Assembly: GCF_000743705.1 (NCBI RefSeq)
Contig: NZ_JQEZ01000006.1
Location: 4,547-68,546 of the forward strand
Origin: Ruegeria halocynthiae
GTDB taxonomy: Bacteria > Pseudomonadota > Alphaproteobacteria > Rhodobacterales > Rhodobacteraceae
Length of the DNA stretch: 64,000 nt
Reading direction: 5' to 3'
Below the pieces are notes generated by a model, which was given only the letters and a program-made list of their open reading frames with translations, had not been told where the DNA came from and made no database searches. The translations under genes and the position numbers were made by a program. Positions 25,432-34,764 of this stretch are shown here, piece after piece; the stretch's first letter is position 1, and the number at the start of each line of letters is the position of its first letter.

Positions 25432-26312
25432 GCCCGCCGCCCGCGCCACAGGATATACAGCCCCGAGGCCACGATCAGCGCGCTGCCGATCCACATTGTC
25501 TGATCCAGACGCTCGTCGAACAGGAAAACGCCCAACCCGATGCCAAACAGCAACCGGGAATAGCGGAACGGGGTGACGGCAGACACCTCACCCGTTCGCA
25601 TCGCTTTCATGAGCGAGGCATAGGCAAGCGTTCCCATCACGATGGCGCCTGTCAGGTGCAGGCTGGTGTGGGTTGTCAGGGGCTGCATCGGGACGCTTTC
25701 CCAAACCCGATAGGCTAAGCCGGCAACCAAGATGCAAAGAAAACCGTAAAACCCCAGCACCTCGGTCCCAAGCGAGGCGGGCGCGGCCCGGCTGGCCAGG
25801 TCGCGCCCGGCAAAACCCAACATGCCCAGGACGGCCAGAATGGACAGGGTCGAAAAGCTGTCCCCGGTCGGTTGGATGATGATCACAACGCCCACCAGGC
25901 CGATCAGGATCGCGCTCCACCGTCGCCAGCCGACTGTTTCGCCAAAGAACAATGCGGCCCCTGCAACCACGACCAATGGTGTTGCCTGAAGGATGACGGT
26001 TGCGGATGACAACGGTGCCAGTGCAATTGCCAGCACATAAAACAAACGCCCGAAGATTTCAAAAAACACCCTGACCTTCATTGGCGGTGATAATACGTCA
26101 GGCTGCAGCAACCGCGTTCCGCGCAGGACGGCAACCCCGGCAAAGATCACTGCACCGCCTGAGCCAAACAAAACCAGAACCTGCCAGATCGGAATCACCG
26201 CCGAGGCGCTTTTCAACAATGCATCCTCAAGCGCGAACAGCGCCATTGCAGCGATCATCCAGGCGCTGCCGATCAGGTTTGACCGGGGATCGGTTTGAAT
26301 ATGGGCTGTCAT
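25428..26312 (-). CDS. DMT-superfamily transporter (EamA domains)
   Basis: 294 residues, about ten transmembrane helices in two EamA repeats (first about 15-140, second about 155-290). The ATG at 26312 has GAAGG at good spacing; longer in-frame starts lack one. Drug/metabolite transporters of this group include S-adenosylmethionine, amino acid and riboflavin carriers, but specificity cannot be assigned. Convergent with uvrC with a 4-bp overlap; both use the same CTAG for stop codons. Confidence 0.88.
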   Translation of the reverse strand: MTAHIQTDPRSNLIGSAWMIAAMALFALEDALLKSASAVIPIWQVLVLFGSGGAVIFAGVAVLRGTRLLQPDVLSPPMKVRVFFEIFGRLFYVLAIALAPLSSATVILQATPLVVVAGAALFFGETVGWRRWSAILIGLVGVVIIIQPTGDSFSTLSILAVLGMLGFAGRDLASRAAPASLGTEVLGFYGFLCILVAGLAYRVWESVPMQPLTTHTSLHLTGAIVMGTLAYASLMKAMRTGEVSAVTPFRYSRLLFGIGLGVFLFDERLDQTMWIGSALIVASGLYILWRGRRA

Positions 26313-26501
26313 TGTTTGCCTTCGCTGTGTCATCGGGCCGCCCGCCAATCTGACGGCAAAGCCACCGCGCGCCAAGGAGTATCTGTCTGAGAGCTGATGC
26401 TTGCGACCCTTTGACCTTTGGGGTTGCAACTGTCTGTGAATGGGTCAGTTTTTTATCCGCCTGCCTTTTATGTCCCGAACCAGCGATGTAATGTCCAAAC
26501 C

Positions 26502-27170
26502 ATGAAGTGGAACCTGCCCAATATCCTGACCGTGCTACGCCTTGTTGCAGCCCCCGGTCTGGCCGTGATGTTTCTGTATTTCACCCGACCCTATGCGGAC
26601 TGGTTCGCGTTGATCCTGTTTTTAACTGCGGCGATCACCGACTGGTTCGACGGCTATCTGGCCCGCGCGTGGAAACAGGAAACCAAGATCGGGGCGATGC
26701 TGGACCCGATTGCCGATAAGGCGATGGTGGTGATCGCGTTGATGATCCTGGTGGGTTACTCAGGGTCTCATTGGACACCTTGGTTGGTGTTGCCTGCTAC
26801 GGTGATATTGTTTCGCGAAGTATTTGTCTCGGGTCTGCGTGAATATCTGGGCGATGTAGCCGGGACACTAAAAGTAACTAAGCTTGCTAAGTGGAAGACG
26901 ACGGCACAAATGATCGCTATCGCCACTTTGTTTTCGCAAGGAATTTTTGAGCACTACTTTTTTATGTATCAGTATGGGATGGATGGCGATCTTGTTAATG
27001 AAATCCTATCCAGAAATGAAGATGATGTGCATGGGCTGCTCTGGATGGAGGCGGGTAAGTTTTGGTCCGGATTGGTTGGGCTCGTGCTGCTGTGGATTGC
27101 GGCGACGCTGACATTGATCACCGGCTATGACTACCTACGTAAGGCTATGCCCCATCTGAAGGAGAGCTAA
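26502..27170 (+). CDS. pgsA: CDP-diacylglycerol-glycerol-3-phosphate 3-phosphatidyltransferase
   Basis: 222 residues, membrane enzyme for phosphatidylglycerophosphate synthesis. CDP-alcohol phosphotransferase motif D-x2-DG-x2-AR-x8-G-x3-D-x3-D is complete (TDWFDGYLARAW...GAMLDPIADK). N-terminus NLPNILTVLRLVAAPGL is typical. Between about residues 145 and 185 the sequence carries extra, AT-richer coding DNA (about nt 26800-27040). Start ATG at 26502 was selected by family N-terminus. Followed four bases later by moaD. Confidence 0.94.
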   Translation: MKWNLPNILTVLRLVAAPGLAVMFLYFTRPYADWFALILFLTAAITDWFDGYLARAWKQETKIGAMLDPIADKAMVVIALMILVGYSGSHWTPWLVLPATVILFREVFVSGLREYLGDVAGTLKVTKLAKWKTTAQMIAIATLFSQGIFEHYFFMYQYGMDGDLVNEILSRNEDDVHGLLWMEAGKFWSGLVGLVLLWIAATLTLITGYDYLRKAMPHLKES

Positions 27171-27173
27171 GCG

Positions 27174-27419
27174 ATGGACGTGCTGTATTTTGCCTGGGTC
27201 CGCGAACGGATCGGTCTGCCGAAAGAGCGGATCGAAACTCAGGCCGCGACGGTCTCGGATCTGGTGGCCGAACTGAGCGCGCGCGAAGATCGTTATGCCG
27301 CCGCCTTTGCCGATCTGTCGGCGCTGCGGGTTGCATTGGATCAGGAGCTTTCGGATTTTGATGCCTCGCTGACCGGTGTGCGCGAAGTGGCGTTTTTCCC
27401 GCCCATGACCGGCGGCTGA
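27174..27419 (+). CDS. moaD: Molybdopterin synthase sulfur carrier subunit
   Basis: 81 residues, ubiquitin-like fold ending in the obligatory Gly-Gly (FFPPMTGG), which is activated as thiocarboxylate. Supplies sulfur with MoaE to make the molybdopterin dithiolene. Five bases separate it from moaE. pgsA-moaD-moaE appear to be one transcript. Confidence 0.93.
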   Translation: MDVLYFAWVRERIGLPKERIETQAATVSDLVAELSAREDRYAAAFADLSALRVALDQELSDFDASLTGVREVAFFPPMTGG

Positions 27420-27423
27420 CACC

Positions 27424-27867
27424 ATGCGCATCGCGGTTCAGGAAGAAGAATTCGATCTGGGGGCCGAGGCCAATGCCTTTGCTGCGGGCGATGACGCAAA
27501 CGGGGCGATTGTGACCTTTACAGGCGTTGTGCGTGATCTGGCCACGGGTGATCTGGATGTGATGGAGATCGAACATTACCCCGGCATGACCGAACGCGCC
27601 CTGACCAAGATCGCACAAGAGGCGATGGCGCGCTGGTGCTTGGGCGATGTGCTGGTGATCCATCGGCACGGACGTCTGGCCGCGGGCGACCGGATCATGA
27701 TGGTGGCCACGGCCGCGCGGCATCGCAAGGACGCGTTCGAGGCGGCAGAGTACCTGATGGATTATCTGAAATCCCGCGCACCATTCTGGAAAAAGGAAAT
27801 CACCTCATCCGGTGCGGATTGGGTTGCGGCCAAAGACGAAGACGAAGACGCGCTGACCCGTTGGTGA
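27424..27867 (+). CDS. moaE: Molybdopterin synthase catalytic subunit
   Basis: 147 residues. Contains GAIVTFTGVVRD, LEIEHYPGMTE-like (MEIEHYPGMTERAL) and the lysine-rich active-site region with KSRAPFWKKE. Forms the heterotetramer with MoaD that converts precursor Z to molybdopterin. Ends five bases before a convergent small gene. Confidence 0.95.
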   Translation: MRIAVQEEEFDLGAEANAFAAGDDANGAIVTFTGVVRDLATGDLDVMEIEHYPGMTERALTKIAQEAMARWCLGDVLVIHRHGRLAAGDRIMMVATAARHRKDAFEAAEYLMDYLKSRAPFWKKEITSSGADWVAAKDEDEDALTRW

Positions 27868-27871
27868 CGGC

Positions 27872-28192
27872 TTAGTCGGCGTTGTTGATGCGCCCGCGCA
27901 GCTCTTCGGCCTCTTGCCGGGCGGCGCGCAGGCCGTCCATGGCGGCGGCCAATTCGGCCTCGGTCTGGGTCAGCTGATTGGTCAGCTCCGCCTCGCGTTG
28001 TTGCAGGTAGGTGATCGCCTGATCGCGGGTTTCCTCGGCTTCATGCAATTCCTGGCTCATGCGGTCCAGATCGGCCACGTCGCTTTGGCGGACGCGGGAC
28101 AGGCGATGGGCCAACCAATTGGCAAACCACCCCATGCAGAAGGCACTGAACAGGATGACGGCTGTGGCGATGATGAATTCTATTCTGTTCAA
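27872..28192 (-). CDS. Membrane-anchored coiled-coil protein (conserved, unknown function)
   Basis: About 106 residues if started at TTG 28192, two bases after the stop of the OmpA gene. One N-terminal transmembrane helix (FIIATAVILFSAFCMGWFANWL) is followed by a long charged alpha-helix with heptad character (about residues 40-100, DLDRMSQELHEAEETRDQAI...). A longer frame from 28237 would overlap OmpA and add a Pro/Arg-rich stretch unlike a membrane-protein start. Probably co-expressed with the OmpA/BON protein; may have a structural or envelope-linking role (inference). Confidence 0.7.
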   Translation of the reverse strand: MNRIEFIIATAVILFSAFCMGWFANWLAHRLSRVRQSDVADLDRMSQELHEAEETRDQAITYLQQREAELTNQLTQTEAELAAAMDGLRAARQEAEELRGRINNAD

Positions 28193-28193
28193 T

Positions 28194-30119
28194 TTACTGA
28201 TCCCCTGCTTCCGAGTCGGTGTCCGAGGCATCGGCATCGGTTTGCGCGTCTGGTGACGGTTCTGTTTCTTTTTCCATGGCTTCCAGCCCGGTTTCCGGGT
28301 TGGCCACGGGTTCGGGGCGGATCAGGCGAAATTCGATACGCCGATTTTCCTCACGGCCGTCTTCGGTGTCGTTGTCGGCGATGGGTTTGGTCTCGCCATA
28401 TCCAACCGCCGAATAGCTTGCCGTCGGCACCCGTCGCCCGCGCAGCTCGTTCAGGATGGATTGCGCGCGCGCCTGGCTCAGCTGCTCGTTCATCTCTTCG
28501 CGGCCCTGACTGTCGGTGTGACCCTGAATTTCCATTCGGATGGGGCCGCATTCGCGCAAGATATCCGCAATCTGGTTCAACGTATCGCGCGAATCGGCAG
28601 CGACGGTGGCCGACCCCGGCTCAAACGCGATCTTGGTGCTGGCCTGAACGTCGGCGATGCGTTCCTCGCACACCTCCGGGTCGGGCAGTTTATCCGCAGG
28701 TTCGGGCGGCTTCTGATAGGTGACCGACAGTGTGAATTCCTGTGCCTCGCCCAGCTTTTCCGACAGCAAGCCCGCAATGCGCGACTTGGCTTCGGGGTCA
28801 TGGCTGATGCCGTTCAGCGTGACATTGTCCGGGGTAACCGTCAGCGCGCCGTTATGAAGCTCTGACAGGGCTTCAAGCCCGGCCAGAACACGGACCGGCC
28901 AGTCAGCGGGCAGGTCGGGCGCAATACGGGTCGCGGTATGGACCTGATTGGACCCAAACGCCGCGCGGGCAAAGCTGTCTGCCATGTCCCTGAGTGTTTC
29001 GTCGCTCAAACGTCCGCGCATCTGTACCAGACCTTCGGGGCTGCGCGTGACGGCAAATTCGGGCGGGCCGGACGGCTCATCTGTTTCGGGGTCGGGCAGA
29101 ACGGCGAACAGCGCAAAGACGTCGGGCAAGGCGGTTTCCAACTCGCCCACAACGCGGTCGAACATGTCGGCATCGGTGCCTTCAGCCGCGACCAGCGTGA
29201 TATCCGCGTCCGATATCGTGACGGAGCCCTGACCGATTTCAGCAAGCGCGCGGATGCTCAGCGATGCGGCCTCGGGCCAACGCGGCGACGGCACGCCCAA
29301 CCCAATGGTGCAGGTATAGGACCCGGCGTGGCCCGCATCCTTTGCGGCGGCAATGATCGCGTCGCGCGCGTCTTCGTCCTGGGCGGAACAGGCGTCAAAC
29401 TGACCGCCGGATTCGTTGATCAGATATCGCAGGGTAAACGGCGTGATCACCGGGCGCGGGGCCGAGATTGCCAACCCGATTCGCAGGCTGGGCGGCGCTG
29501 CACGTGTCAGATCCTGTTCCAGCTGTTCCTTTTCCTGCTGGCTGTCCGCAATGGCGGTGATCTTGACCAACCCGGGGCTGGCCGAGATTTTGGCACGCGG
29601 CAGGCGGGTCAGCGCCTCAAACGCGAACGCAATCGCATCATCCCAACCCTTGGGTTTGGGGTAATCGGCGGTTTCCATCAGATCCGAAACGGTGGCGTCG
29701 CCGTCCAGCCTGCGCAGCCTGTTCATCAGCGCGTCGCGGTCTTCGCTGGTCGGGATCAGTCCGATTACCGAAATGCCGCTGTCATTGCGCAGAATTTCGG
29801 CGGAAAAGCGGGGCGCTGCCAATCGGGTTGTTGGGGCCACATGCATTTCGTCGATCACGCGTGAGGTATCAACTTCGGTGCCGGCGGCTGTCAGGGCGTT
29901 GAACCGCGTGGCCTCATCCTGCGCGGTGCCGGTCAGGACAACACGCAACCCGTCCGATTGCACTTCGGCCCAGTCGTGGCCTTTCAGGTCCAGCGCGCGA
30001 CGCACGGCAAACTCGGATGCCTCTTCGACTTTGGTTACCGCAAAAGAGGCCGCCAGCAGGAACAGCCCGGCCGACACAAGGAATATAAGGGTAACGGCAA
30101 AGAAATAGGGCAAACGCAT
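28194..30119 (-). CDS. OmpA-family protein with N-terminal BON-like domains
   Basis: 641 residues. An N-terminal signal-anchor (LPYFFAVTLIFLVSAGLFLLAA) is followed by BON-like repeats (about 30-190 and again about 370-440), then an OmpA peptidoglycan-binding domain at about 490-600 (IAFEPGSATV...MEIQGHTDSQG-EE-NEQLSQARAQSILNEL). The tail is acidic, Asp/Glu/Thr-rich. Likely inner-membrane anchored and periplasmic, gripping peptidoglycan. Much larger than classical OmpA and lacks a beta-barrel. Leftward, followed directly by the coiled-coil gene. Confidence 0.85.
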   Translation of the reverse strand: MRLPYFFAVTLIFLVSAGLFLLAASFAVTKVEEASEFAVRRALDLKGHDWAEVQSDGLRVVLTGTAQDEATRFNALTAAGTEVDTSRVIDEMHVAPTTRLAAPRFSAEILRNDSGISVIGLIPTSEDRDALMNRLRRLDGDATVSDLMETADYPKPKGWDDAIAFAFEALTRLPRAKISASPGLVKITAIADSQQEKEQLEQDLTRAAPPSLRIGLAISAPRPVITPFTLRYLINESGGQFDACSAQDEDARDAIIAAAKDAGHAGSYTCTIGLGVPSPRWPEAASLSIRALAEIGQGSVTISDADITLVAAEGTDADMFDRVVGELETALPDVFALFAVLPDPETDEPSGPPEFAVTRSPEGLVQMRGRLSDETLRDMADSFARAAFGSNQVHTATRIAPDLPADWPVRVLAGLEALSELHNGALTVTPDNVTLNGISHDPEAKSRIAGLLSEKLGEAQEFTLSVTYQKPPEPADKLPDPEVCEERIADVQASTKIAFEPGSATVAADSRDTLNQIADILRECGPIRMEIQGHTDSQGREEMNEQLSQARAQSILNELRGRRVPTASYSAVGYGETKPIADNDTEDGREENRRIEFRLIRPEPVANPETGLEAMEKETEPSPDAQTDADASDTDSEAGDQ

Positions 30120-30184
30120 GTGCGGGTTATCGACTCCTCAGGCGGTTGTGCAGAACTCTTACAGAGGCTGGCGCAGAGGTGCAA

Positions 30185-31147
30185 TCAGAGCAATAGGGCG
30201 ACGCAAAGGAAGATCAGCGGAATAAGGCCAGTGTCCCGGTTTGCCCGGAACAATTGCAGCAGTTTCGCGTTGTCTTCGGTATCCAGGCCGCGCAGCTGCC
30301 ACGCCATGTGCCATCCCATCGCCCACGGCCCGCCAAGCGCAACAACCAGCGCGATCACTGACGCCTGCGCTGTCGCCGCATCAACAATGGCCAGCCCCAT
30401 CAGGGTCACGGTCGCCACCAGAAAATACTTGAGCCACCGCGCGGTATCGGTGCCAAACAGGCGGGCGGTGGATTTGATCCCGATCAGCTCATCGTCTTCG
30501 GTGTCCTGATGGGCATAGATCGTGTCATAGAACAGCGTCCAGGCGATGCCGGACAGATAAAGGATGACCGCCGGTACGCCAATTGTGCCGCTATGCGCGG
30601 CCCAGGCCAGCAGGACGCCCCAGTTGAAGGCCAGCCCCAGAAACACTTGTGGCCACCAGGTGAACCGCTTGGCAAAGGGGTAGATCGTCACCGGCAGCAG
30701 CGACAGGACCCCCATGGCGATGGCGGCCTGATTGAACGACAGCAGAATCGCGAGCGCCAGCAGGCATTGCAGCCCCATCCAGATCACCGCCTGACGCACG
30801 CTGACCTGACCGGACGGAATCGGGCGCGACCGGGTGCGTTCCACCTGGCCGTCAAACTCGCGGTCGGTGATGTCATTCCAGGTACAGCCCGCGCCGCGCA
30901 TCAGAAACGCTCCCATCGCGCAGCCGACGGCAATCCACAGATCCCCCCAGCCCGGATTGCCATCGCTGAGGATCGCCAGCGCCAGTCCCCACCAGCACGG
31001 AATCAGCAGCAACCACGTGCCGACGGGCCGGTCTGCACGGGACAGGCGCAGATAGGGGCGGGCGAAAGCGGGCGCGCGGGTGTCGACCCAATTGCCGGAT
31101 ACGGCATCAGCGACCTGACCGTCTGGTGTTGGGGCATTGCCTTGCAT
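30185..31147 (-). CDS. ubiA: 4-hydroxybenzoate polyprenyltransferase
   Basis: 320 residues with eight to nine transmembrane helices. First Asp-rich motif NDITDREFDGQVERTRSRP (about 120-138) and second motif YDTIYAHQDTEDDELIG bind the Mg-prenyl diphosphate. Attaches the isoprenoid tail to 4-hydroxybenzoate in ubiquinone synthesis. ATG at 31147 was chosen because residues upstream overlap the divergent rsmE gene. COQ9 is elsewhere in this window (47207). Confidence 0.94.
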   Translation of the reverse strand: MQGNAPTPDGQVADAVSGNWVDTRAPAFARPYLRLSRADRPVGTWLLLIPCWWGLALAILSDGNPGWGDLWIAVGCAMGAFLMRGAGCTWNDITDREFDGQVERTRSRPIPSGQVSVRQAVIWMGLQCLLALAILLSFNQAAIAMGVLSLLPVTIYPFAKRFTWWPQVFLGLAFNWGVLLAWAAHSGTIGVPAVILYLSGIAWTLFYDTIYAHQDTEDDELIGIKSTARLFGTDTARWLKYFLVATVTLMGLAIVDAATAQASVIALVVALGGPWAMGWHMAWQLRGLDTEDNAKLLQLFRANRDTGLIPLIFLCVALLL

Positions 31148-31159
31148 ATGTAGGGTCTC

Positions 31160-31885
31160 ATGAGTGCGAAGATCAGACTGTATGTAGAGCACCCTCTGGG
31201 TCCGGGGCAATCGGTTGAATTGACGCGCGAGCAGGCGCATTACCTGTTCGGCGTCATGCGTCTGGCCGTTGGGGGACACGTGGGCCTGTTCAACGGCAAG
31301 GACGGCGAATGGCTGGCAGAGGTGTCCGCGGCGGGCAAGCGCGGTGGCACGCTAAGCTGCGTGGAACAGACCAGACCGCTGCAGATGCCGCCCGATCTGT
31401 GGTTCCTGTTTGCGCCGATCAAAAAGGCGCGCACCGATTTCATCGTTGAAAAGGCGGCAGAAATGGGCGCGGCGCGTATCCTGCCGGTGCAGACCGAATT
31501 CACCAATTCCGAACGCATCCGTCAGGACCGCCTGCAAGCCCACGCGGTCGAGGCCGCCGAGCAATGCGGCGGCACCTTTGTACCCGAGGTCGCCGACCTG
31601 CAACGCCTTGACCGGGTGCTGGATGCCTGGCCCGAAGACCGCCAGCTGATGTTCTGCAATGAGGCCGAGGTCGGCTCGGCCCTGCGTCTGGCGGCAAATG
31701 AAAAGGGTCAGCCCTGGGCCATTCTCATCGGTCCCGAGGGCGGATTTTCGGATCGCGAACGCGCGCGGCTGGCCGCTTTGCCCTATGCCCATGTCGTCAG
31801 CCTTGGCCCGCGCATCCTGCGGGCGGACACGGCGGCGGTGGCGGCCCTGACCATGTGGCAACAGGCGCTGGGGGATTGGTCGTGA
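31160..31885 (+). CDS. rsmE: 16S rRNA (uracil1498-N3)-methyltransferase
   Basis: 241 residues, SPOUT fold with a deep knot. Motifs IGPEGGFSDRE and LGPRILRADTAAVAAL at the C-terminus form the S-adenosylmethionine site; N-terminal PUA-like domain (about 15-75). Methylates U1498 of 16S rRNA. Divergent from ubiA by 12 bp; stop overlaps the GTG of the following GNAT gene. Confidence 0.94.
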   Translation: MSAKIRLYVEHPLGPGQSVELTREQAHYLFGVMRLAVGGHVGLFNGKDGEWLAEVSAAGKRGGTLSCVEQTRPLQMPPDLWFLFAPIKKARTDFIVEKAAEMGAARILPVQTEFTNSERIRQDRLQAHAVEAAEQCGGTFVPEVADLQRLDRVLDAWPEDRQLMFCNEAEVGSALRLAANEKGQPWAILIGPEGGFSDRERARLAALPYAHVVSLGPRILRADTAAVAALTMWQQALGDWS

Positions 31886-32733
31886 CGTGGCGATTGGCGA
31901 AACCCGAAGATGTGCCATCAATTGAGCGCTTTTTGCGCCAGCATATCCAAAGCTCGATGTTCCCGCTGGCCAATCTGCGCGATTTTGGTCTGAACGGGCC
32001 TGACCCGCGCTCTGTCCGGATGTGGCTGTTGGGTGATGACCTGCGCGCGATCTTCACTATCACGAATGAAGGAATGATCCTGCCGCAATGCCCGGACTGT
32101 TCGGATGTGGAATTGGAAGCCGTGATTGCCTTGATCGCAGAGCATCCGACCATTGGCGTCATCGGTGACGCCGCGCAATGTCGTCGCATCCTGCGTCTTG
32201 CGGGCTGGCAGGACAGACCGGCGAATCTGAATAAGGACGAACCGGCCTTTTCGCTGGACTTGAATGATCTGATCCTGCCGGAATTGGCCGATGCCTGGCT
32301 TGTTCCGCTGGCAGAGATTGATCGCGCATTGGCCGAGCAGTGGCGGAGTGCTTACCTAATTGAAACACCCGGACTTATTCTGGATGAAGTGGCAAAACAG
32401 GCCGCGCACGATATCGACGCTTATCTGGCCCGAGACAGCCATCGGGCTTTGCTGGTGCGTGGGCAGCCCGTCGGCATGACGGGGTTCAACGCGGCTTTGC
32501 CCGATATTGTCCAGATCGGTGGCGTCTATACGCCAACCGAACTGCGCGGTCGCGGATACGCCCGAACGGCCGTGGCGCTGCACCTGCAAGAGGCGCAGGC
32601 GGCCGGAGTGTCCCGCGCCGTTCTTTTTGCGGCTTCGAATTCGGCCGCGCGTGCCTATATCTCAATTGGCTTTGTCCCCGCAGGCCAGTTCGCGCTGATC
32701 CTGTTCAAGACAGAAAAGGAGACCGTGGCATGA
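31882..32733 (+). CDS. GNAT-family N-acetyltransferase
   Basis: 283 residues from GTG at 31882, which overlaps the rsmE stop (GTGA). Two GNAT-like halves; the C-terminal one has the acetyl-CoA loop in ELRGRGYARTAVALHL and NSAARAYISIGF. The N-terminal half lacks that loop and may be degenerate. Substrate unknown. The stop overlaps the next gene's ATG. Confidence 0.8.
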   Translation: MTWRLAKPEDVPSIERFLRQHIQSSMFPLANLRDFGLNGPDPRSVRMWLLGDDLRAIFTITNEGMILPQCPDCSDVELEAVIALIAEHPTIGVIGDAAQCRRILRLAGWQDRPANLNKDEPAFSLDLNDLILPELADAWLVPLAEIDRALAEQWRSAYLIETPGLILDEVAKQAAHDIDAYLARDSHRALLVRGQPVGMTGFNAALPDIVQIGGVYTPTELRGRGYARTAVALHLQEAQAAGVSRAVLFAASNSAARAYISIGFVPAGQFALILFKTEKETVA

Positions 32734-33257
32734 GTTTCATCCGACCCGAAGCCAAACTGGCCCTGTGGCGCTGGCGCGAAGTGCTGGTGGCGGGGCTTGT
32801 CCTTTTGGTTGGCCTCAGCTGGATCAGCGGCCCCGGCGGATTGCTGGGTTGGCTGGGCTGGGTTCTGGTTATCGTATCGGTGGCCCTCGCCGTGATCGGT
32901 GTACAGCGCGCCCGGTTTCGCACCGGTACGGGCGGCCCCGGCGTGGTGAACATTGACGAAGGCCAGATCACCTATCTGGGTCCGCTTGAGGGCGGCATGG
33001 TCGCCACCCGCGAAATTGAGCGGCTGGCGCTGGACCCGACCTCATCCCCGGCCCATTGGGTGCTGGAGCAACCGGGGCAGCCGGTCCTTCACATTCCTGT
33101 GAATGCCGAAGGAGCCGAGGCGCTGTTTGATGTCTTTTCGGCCCTTCCGGGACTGAAAACCGAACAAATGCTGGCGGAATTGAACGGTGGCGCGGCGCAT
33201 CCGGTGGTGATCTGGGAACGTTCGCCATCCCGTCCGGCACATCTAAGGCTGCATTGA
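32730..33257 (+). CDS. Two-helix membrane protein, unknown function
   Basis: 175 residues. Two adjacent transmembrane helices (about 18-60: LVAGLVLLVGLSWI and LGWVLVIVSVALAVIGV) and a soluble PH-like C-terminal region. I recognise the type from Rhodobacterales rsmE-gshA neighbourhoods but no function. Coupled to the GNAT gene by ATGA; gshA follows after 65 bp. Confidence 0.7.
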   Translation: MSFIRPEAKLALWRWREVLVAGLVLLVGLSWISGPGGLLGWLGWVLVIVSVALAVIGVQRARFRTGTGGPGVVNIDEGQITYLGPLEGGMVATREIERLALDPTSSPAHWVLEQPGQPVLHIPVNAEGAEALFDVFSALPGLKTEQMLAELNGGAAHPVVIWERSPSRPAHLRLH

Positions 33258-33322
33258 CACTGGGTGCTTTTGCGCTCACCACTGGCCTTCAAAACAGACA
33301 CATCAGGATCGGAGCACGGTTC

Positions 33323-34693
33323 ATGTCCATCCCTCAGTCCGGCGGCGGTCCGATCGAACGCCATGAGCAACTGGCCGAATATCTGGAATCGGGCTGTAAG
33401 CCCAAAGCAGATTGGCGCATCGGCACCGAGCATGAAAAGTTCGGCTATTGCAAGGACACGCTGAAACCGCTGCCCTTTGAGGGCACGCGGTCCATCGTGG
33501 CCGTGCTGGAAGGGCTGCGCGACCGCCATGGCTGGGCCGAGGTGCGCGAGGCCGGGCATCTGATCGGGCTTGAGAAAGACGGCGCCAATGTCAGCCTGGA
33601 ACCGGGCGGCGCGCTGGAGCTTTCGGGTGCCCCGCTGGAAACCATCCACGAAACCTGCGACGAGGTGAACACCCACCTGCGCGAGGTCAAGGATATCGCC
33701 GATGAGATCGGCGTGGGCTTTATCGGTCTGGGCGCTGCCCCGATCTGGAACCATGAAGAAATGCCGCTGATGCCCAAGGGGCGCTATCGGCTGATGAACA
33801 ACTACATGGAAGAGGTCGGTACCATGGGGCGCGCCATGATGCGTCGCACCTGTACCGTTCAGGTCAATATCGACTTTGGGTCCGAGGCCGACATGGTGCA
33901 GAAACTGCGCGTCGCGCTGGCGTTGCAGCCGGTGGCCACGGCGCTGTTTGCCAATTCGCCGTTCTTTGAGGGCCAGCCCAACGGTCAGAAAAGTTGGCGC
34001 AGTCACATCTGGCGGCATCTGGATGACGCCCGCACCGGCATGTTGCCCTTTGTGTTTGAAGAGGGGTTCGGGTTCGAACGCTATGTGCAATACGCTCTCG
34101 ATGTGCCGATGTATTTTGTCTATCGCGACGGGCAATACATCAACGCGCTGGGCATGTCGTTCCGTGACTTCCTGCAAGGCAAACTGCCCGCGCTGCCCGG
34201 CGAAACGCCGACCCTGTCCGATTGGGCCGATCACCTGACCACGGCCTTCCCCGAGGCGCGGATCAAGAAGTTCATGGAAATGCGCGGTGCCGATGGCGGC
34301 CCGTGGCGACGCCTGTGCGCCTTGCCCGCCTTCTGGGTTGGTCTGACCTATGATCAGGGCGCGCTGGATGCGGCGTGGGATCTGGTCAAGGGCTGGGATG
34401 CGGAAACCCGCGAAGCCTTGCGTGTTGAGGCGGCAAAAGACGGGCTGCAGGCGCAGGTTGGCAAGATCAACATGCACGATCTGGCCCGCGAAGTTGTCGC
34501 AATCTCTGAGGCGGGATTGAAATCCCGTGCTTACCCCGGTGCGGGCGGTCTGGTGCCGGATGAGACGCATTTCCTCAATGCGCTCAAGGACAGTATCGAA
34601 ACCGGTCAAGTTCCGGCAGATGAATTGCTGGAGCGGTATCACGGCGACTGGAACGGTGATCTGACGCGGATTTTCCCTGACTACAGCTATTGA
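33323..34693 (+). CDS. gshA: Glutamate-cysteine ligase
   Basis: 456 residues, the plant/alphaproteobacterial type of gamma-glutamylcysteine synthetase. IGTEHEKFGY near residue 33, VSLEPGGALELSGAPLETIH and MRRTCTVQVNIDFG are diagnostic. First step of glutathione synthesis in the cytosol, relevant to the two GST genes in the window. ATG at 33323 has GGAG upstream; the longer frame covers the previous gene's end. Confidence 0.95.
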   Translation: MSIPQSGGGPIERHEQLAEYLESGCKPKADWRIGTEHEKFGYCKDTLKPLPFEGTRSIVAVLEGLRDRHGWAEVREAGHLIGLEKDGANVSLEPGGALELSGAPLETIHETCDEVNTHLREVKDIADEIGVGFIGLGAAPIWNHEEMPLMPKGRYRLMNNYMEEVGTMGRAMMRRTCTVQVNIDFGSEADMVQKLRVALALQPVATALFANSPFFEGQPNGQKSWRSHIWRHLDDARTGMLPFVFEEGFGFERYVQYALDVPMYFVYRDGQYINALGMSFRDFLQGKLPALPGETPTLSDWADHLTTAFPEARIKKFMEMRGADGGPWRRLCALPAFWVGLTYDQGALDAAWDLVKGWDAETREALRVEAAKDGLQAQVGKINMHDLAREVVAISEAGLKSRAYPGAGGLVPDETHFLNALKDSIETGQVPADELLERYHGDWNGDLTRIFPDYSY

Positions 34694-34764
34694 TCCATGC
34701 CGTCCGCCTTGCAATCACGTGGCTGGGCCGATAGCAGGTTCTCGACCAATTTCAGGGGACCGTC

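Noticed and set aside
33089..34714. 541-codon minus-strand frame opposite gshA
   Set aside because: Shadow of gshA in GC-rich DNA; no family features.
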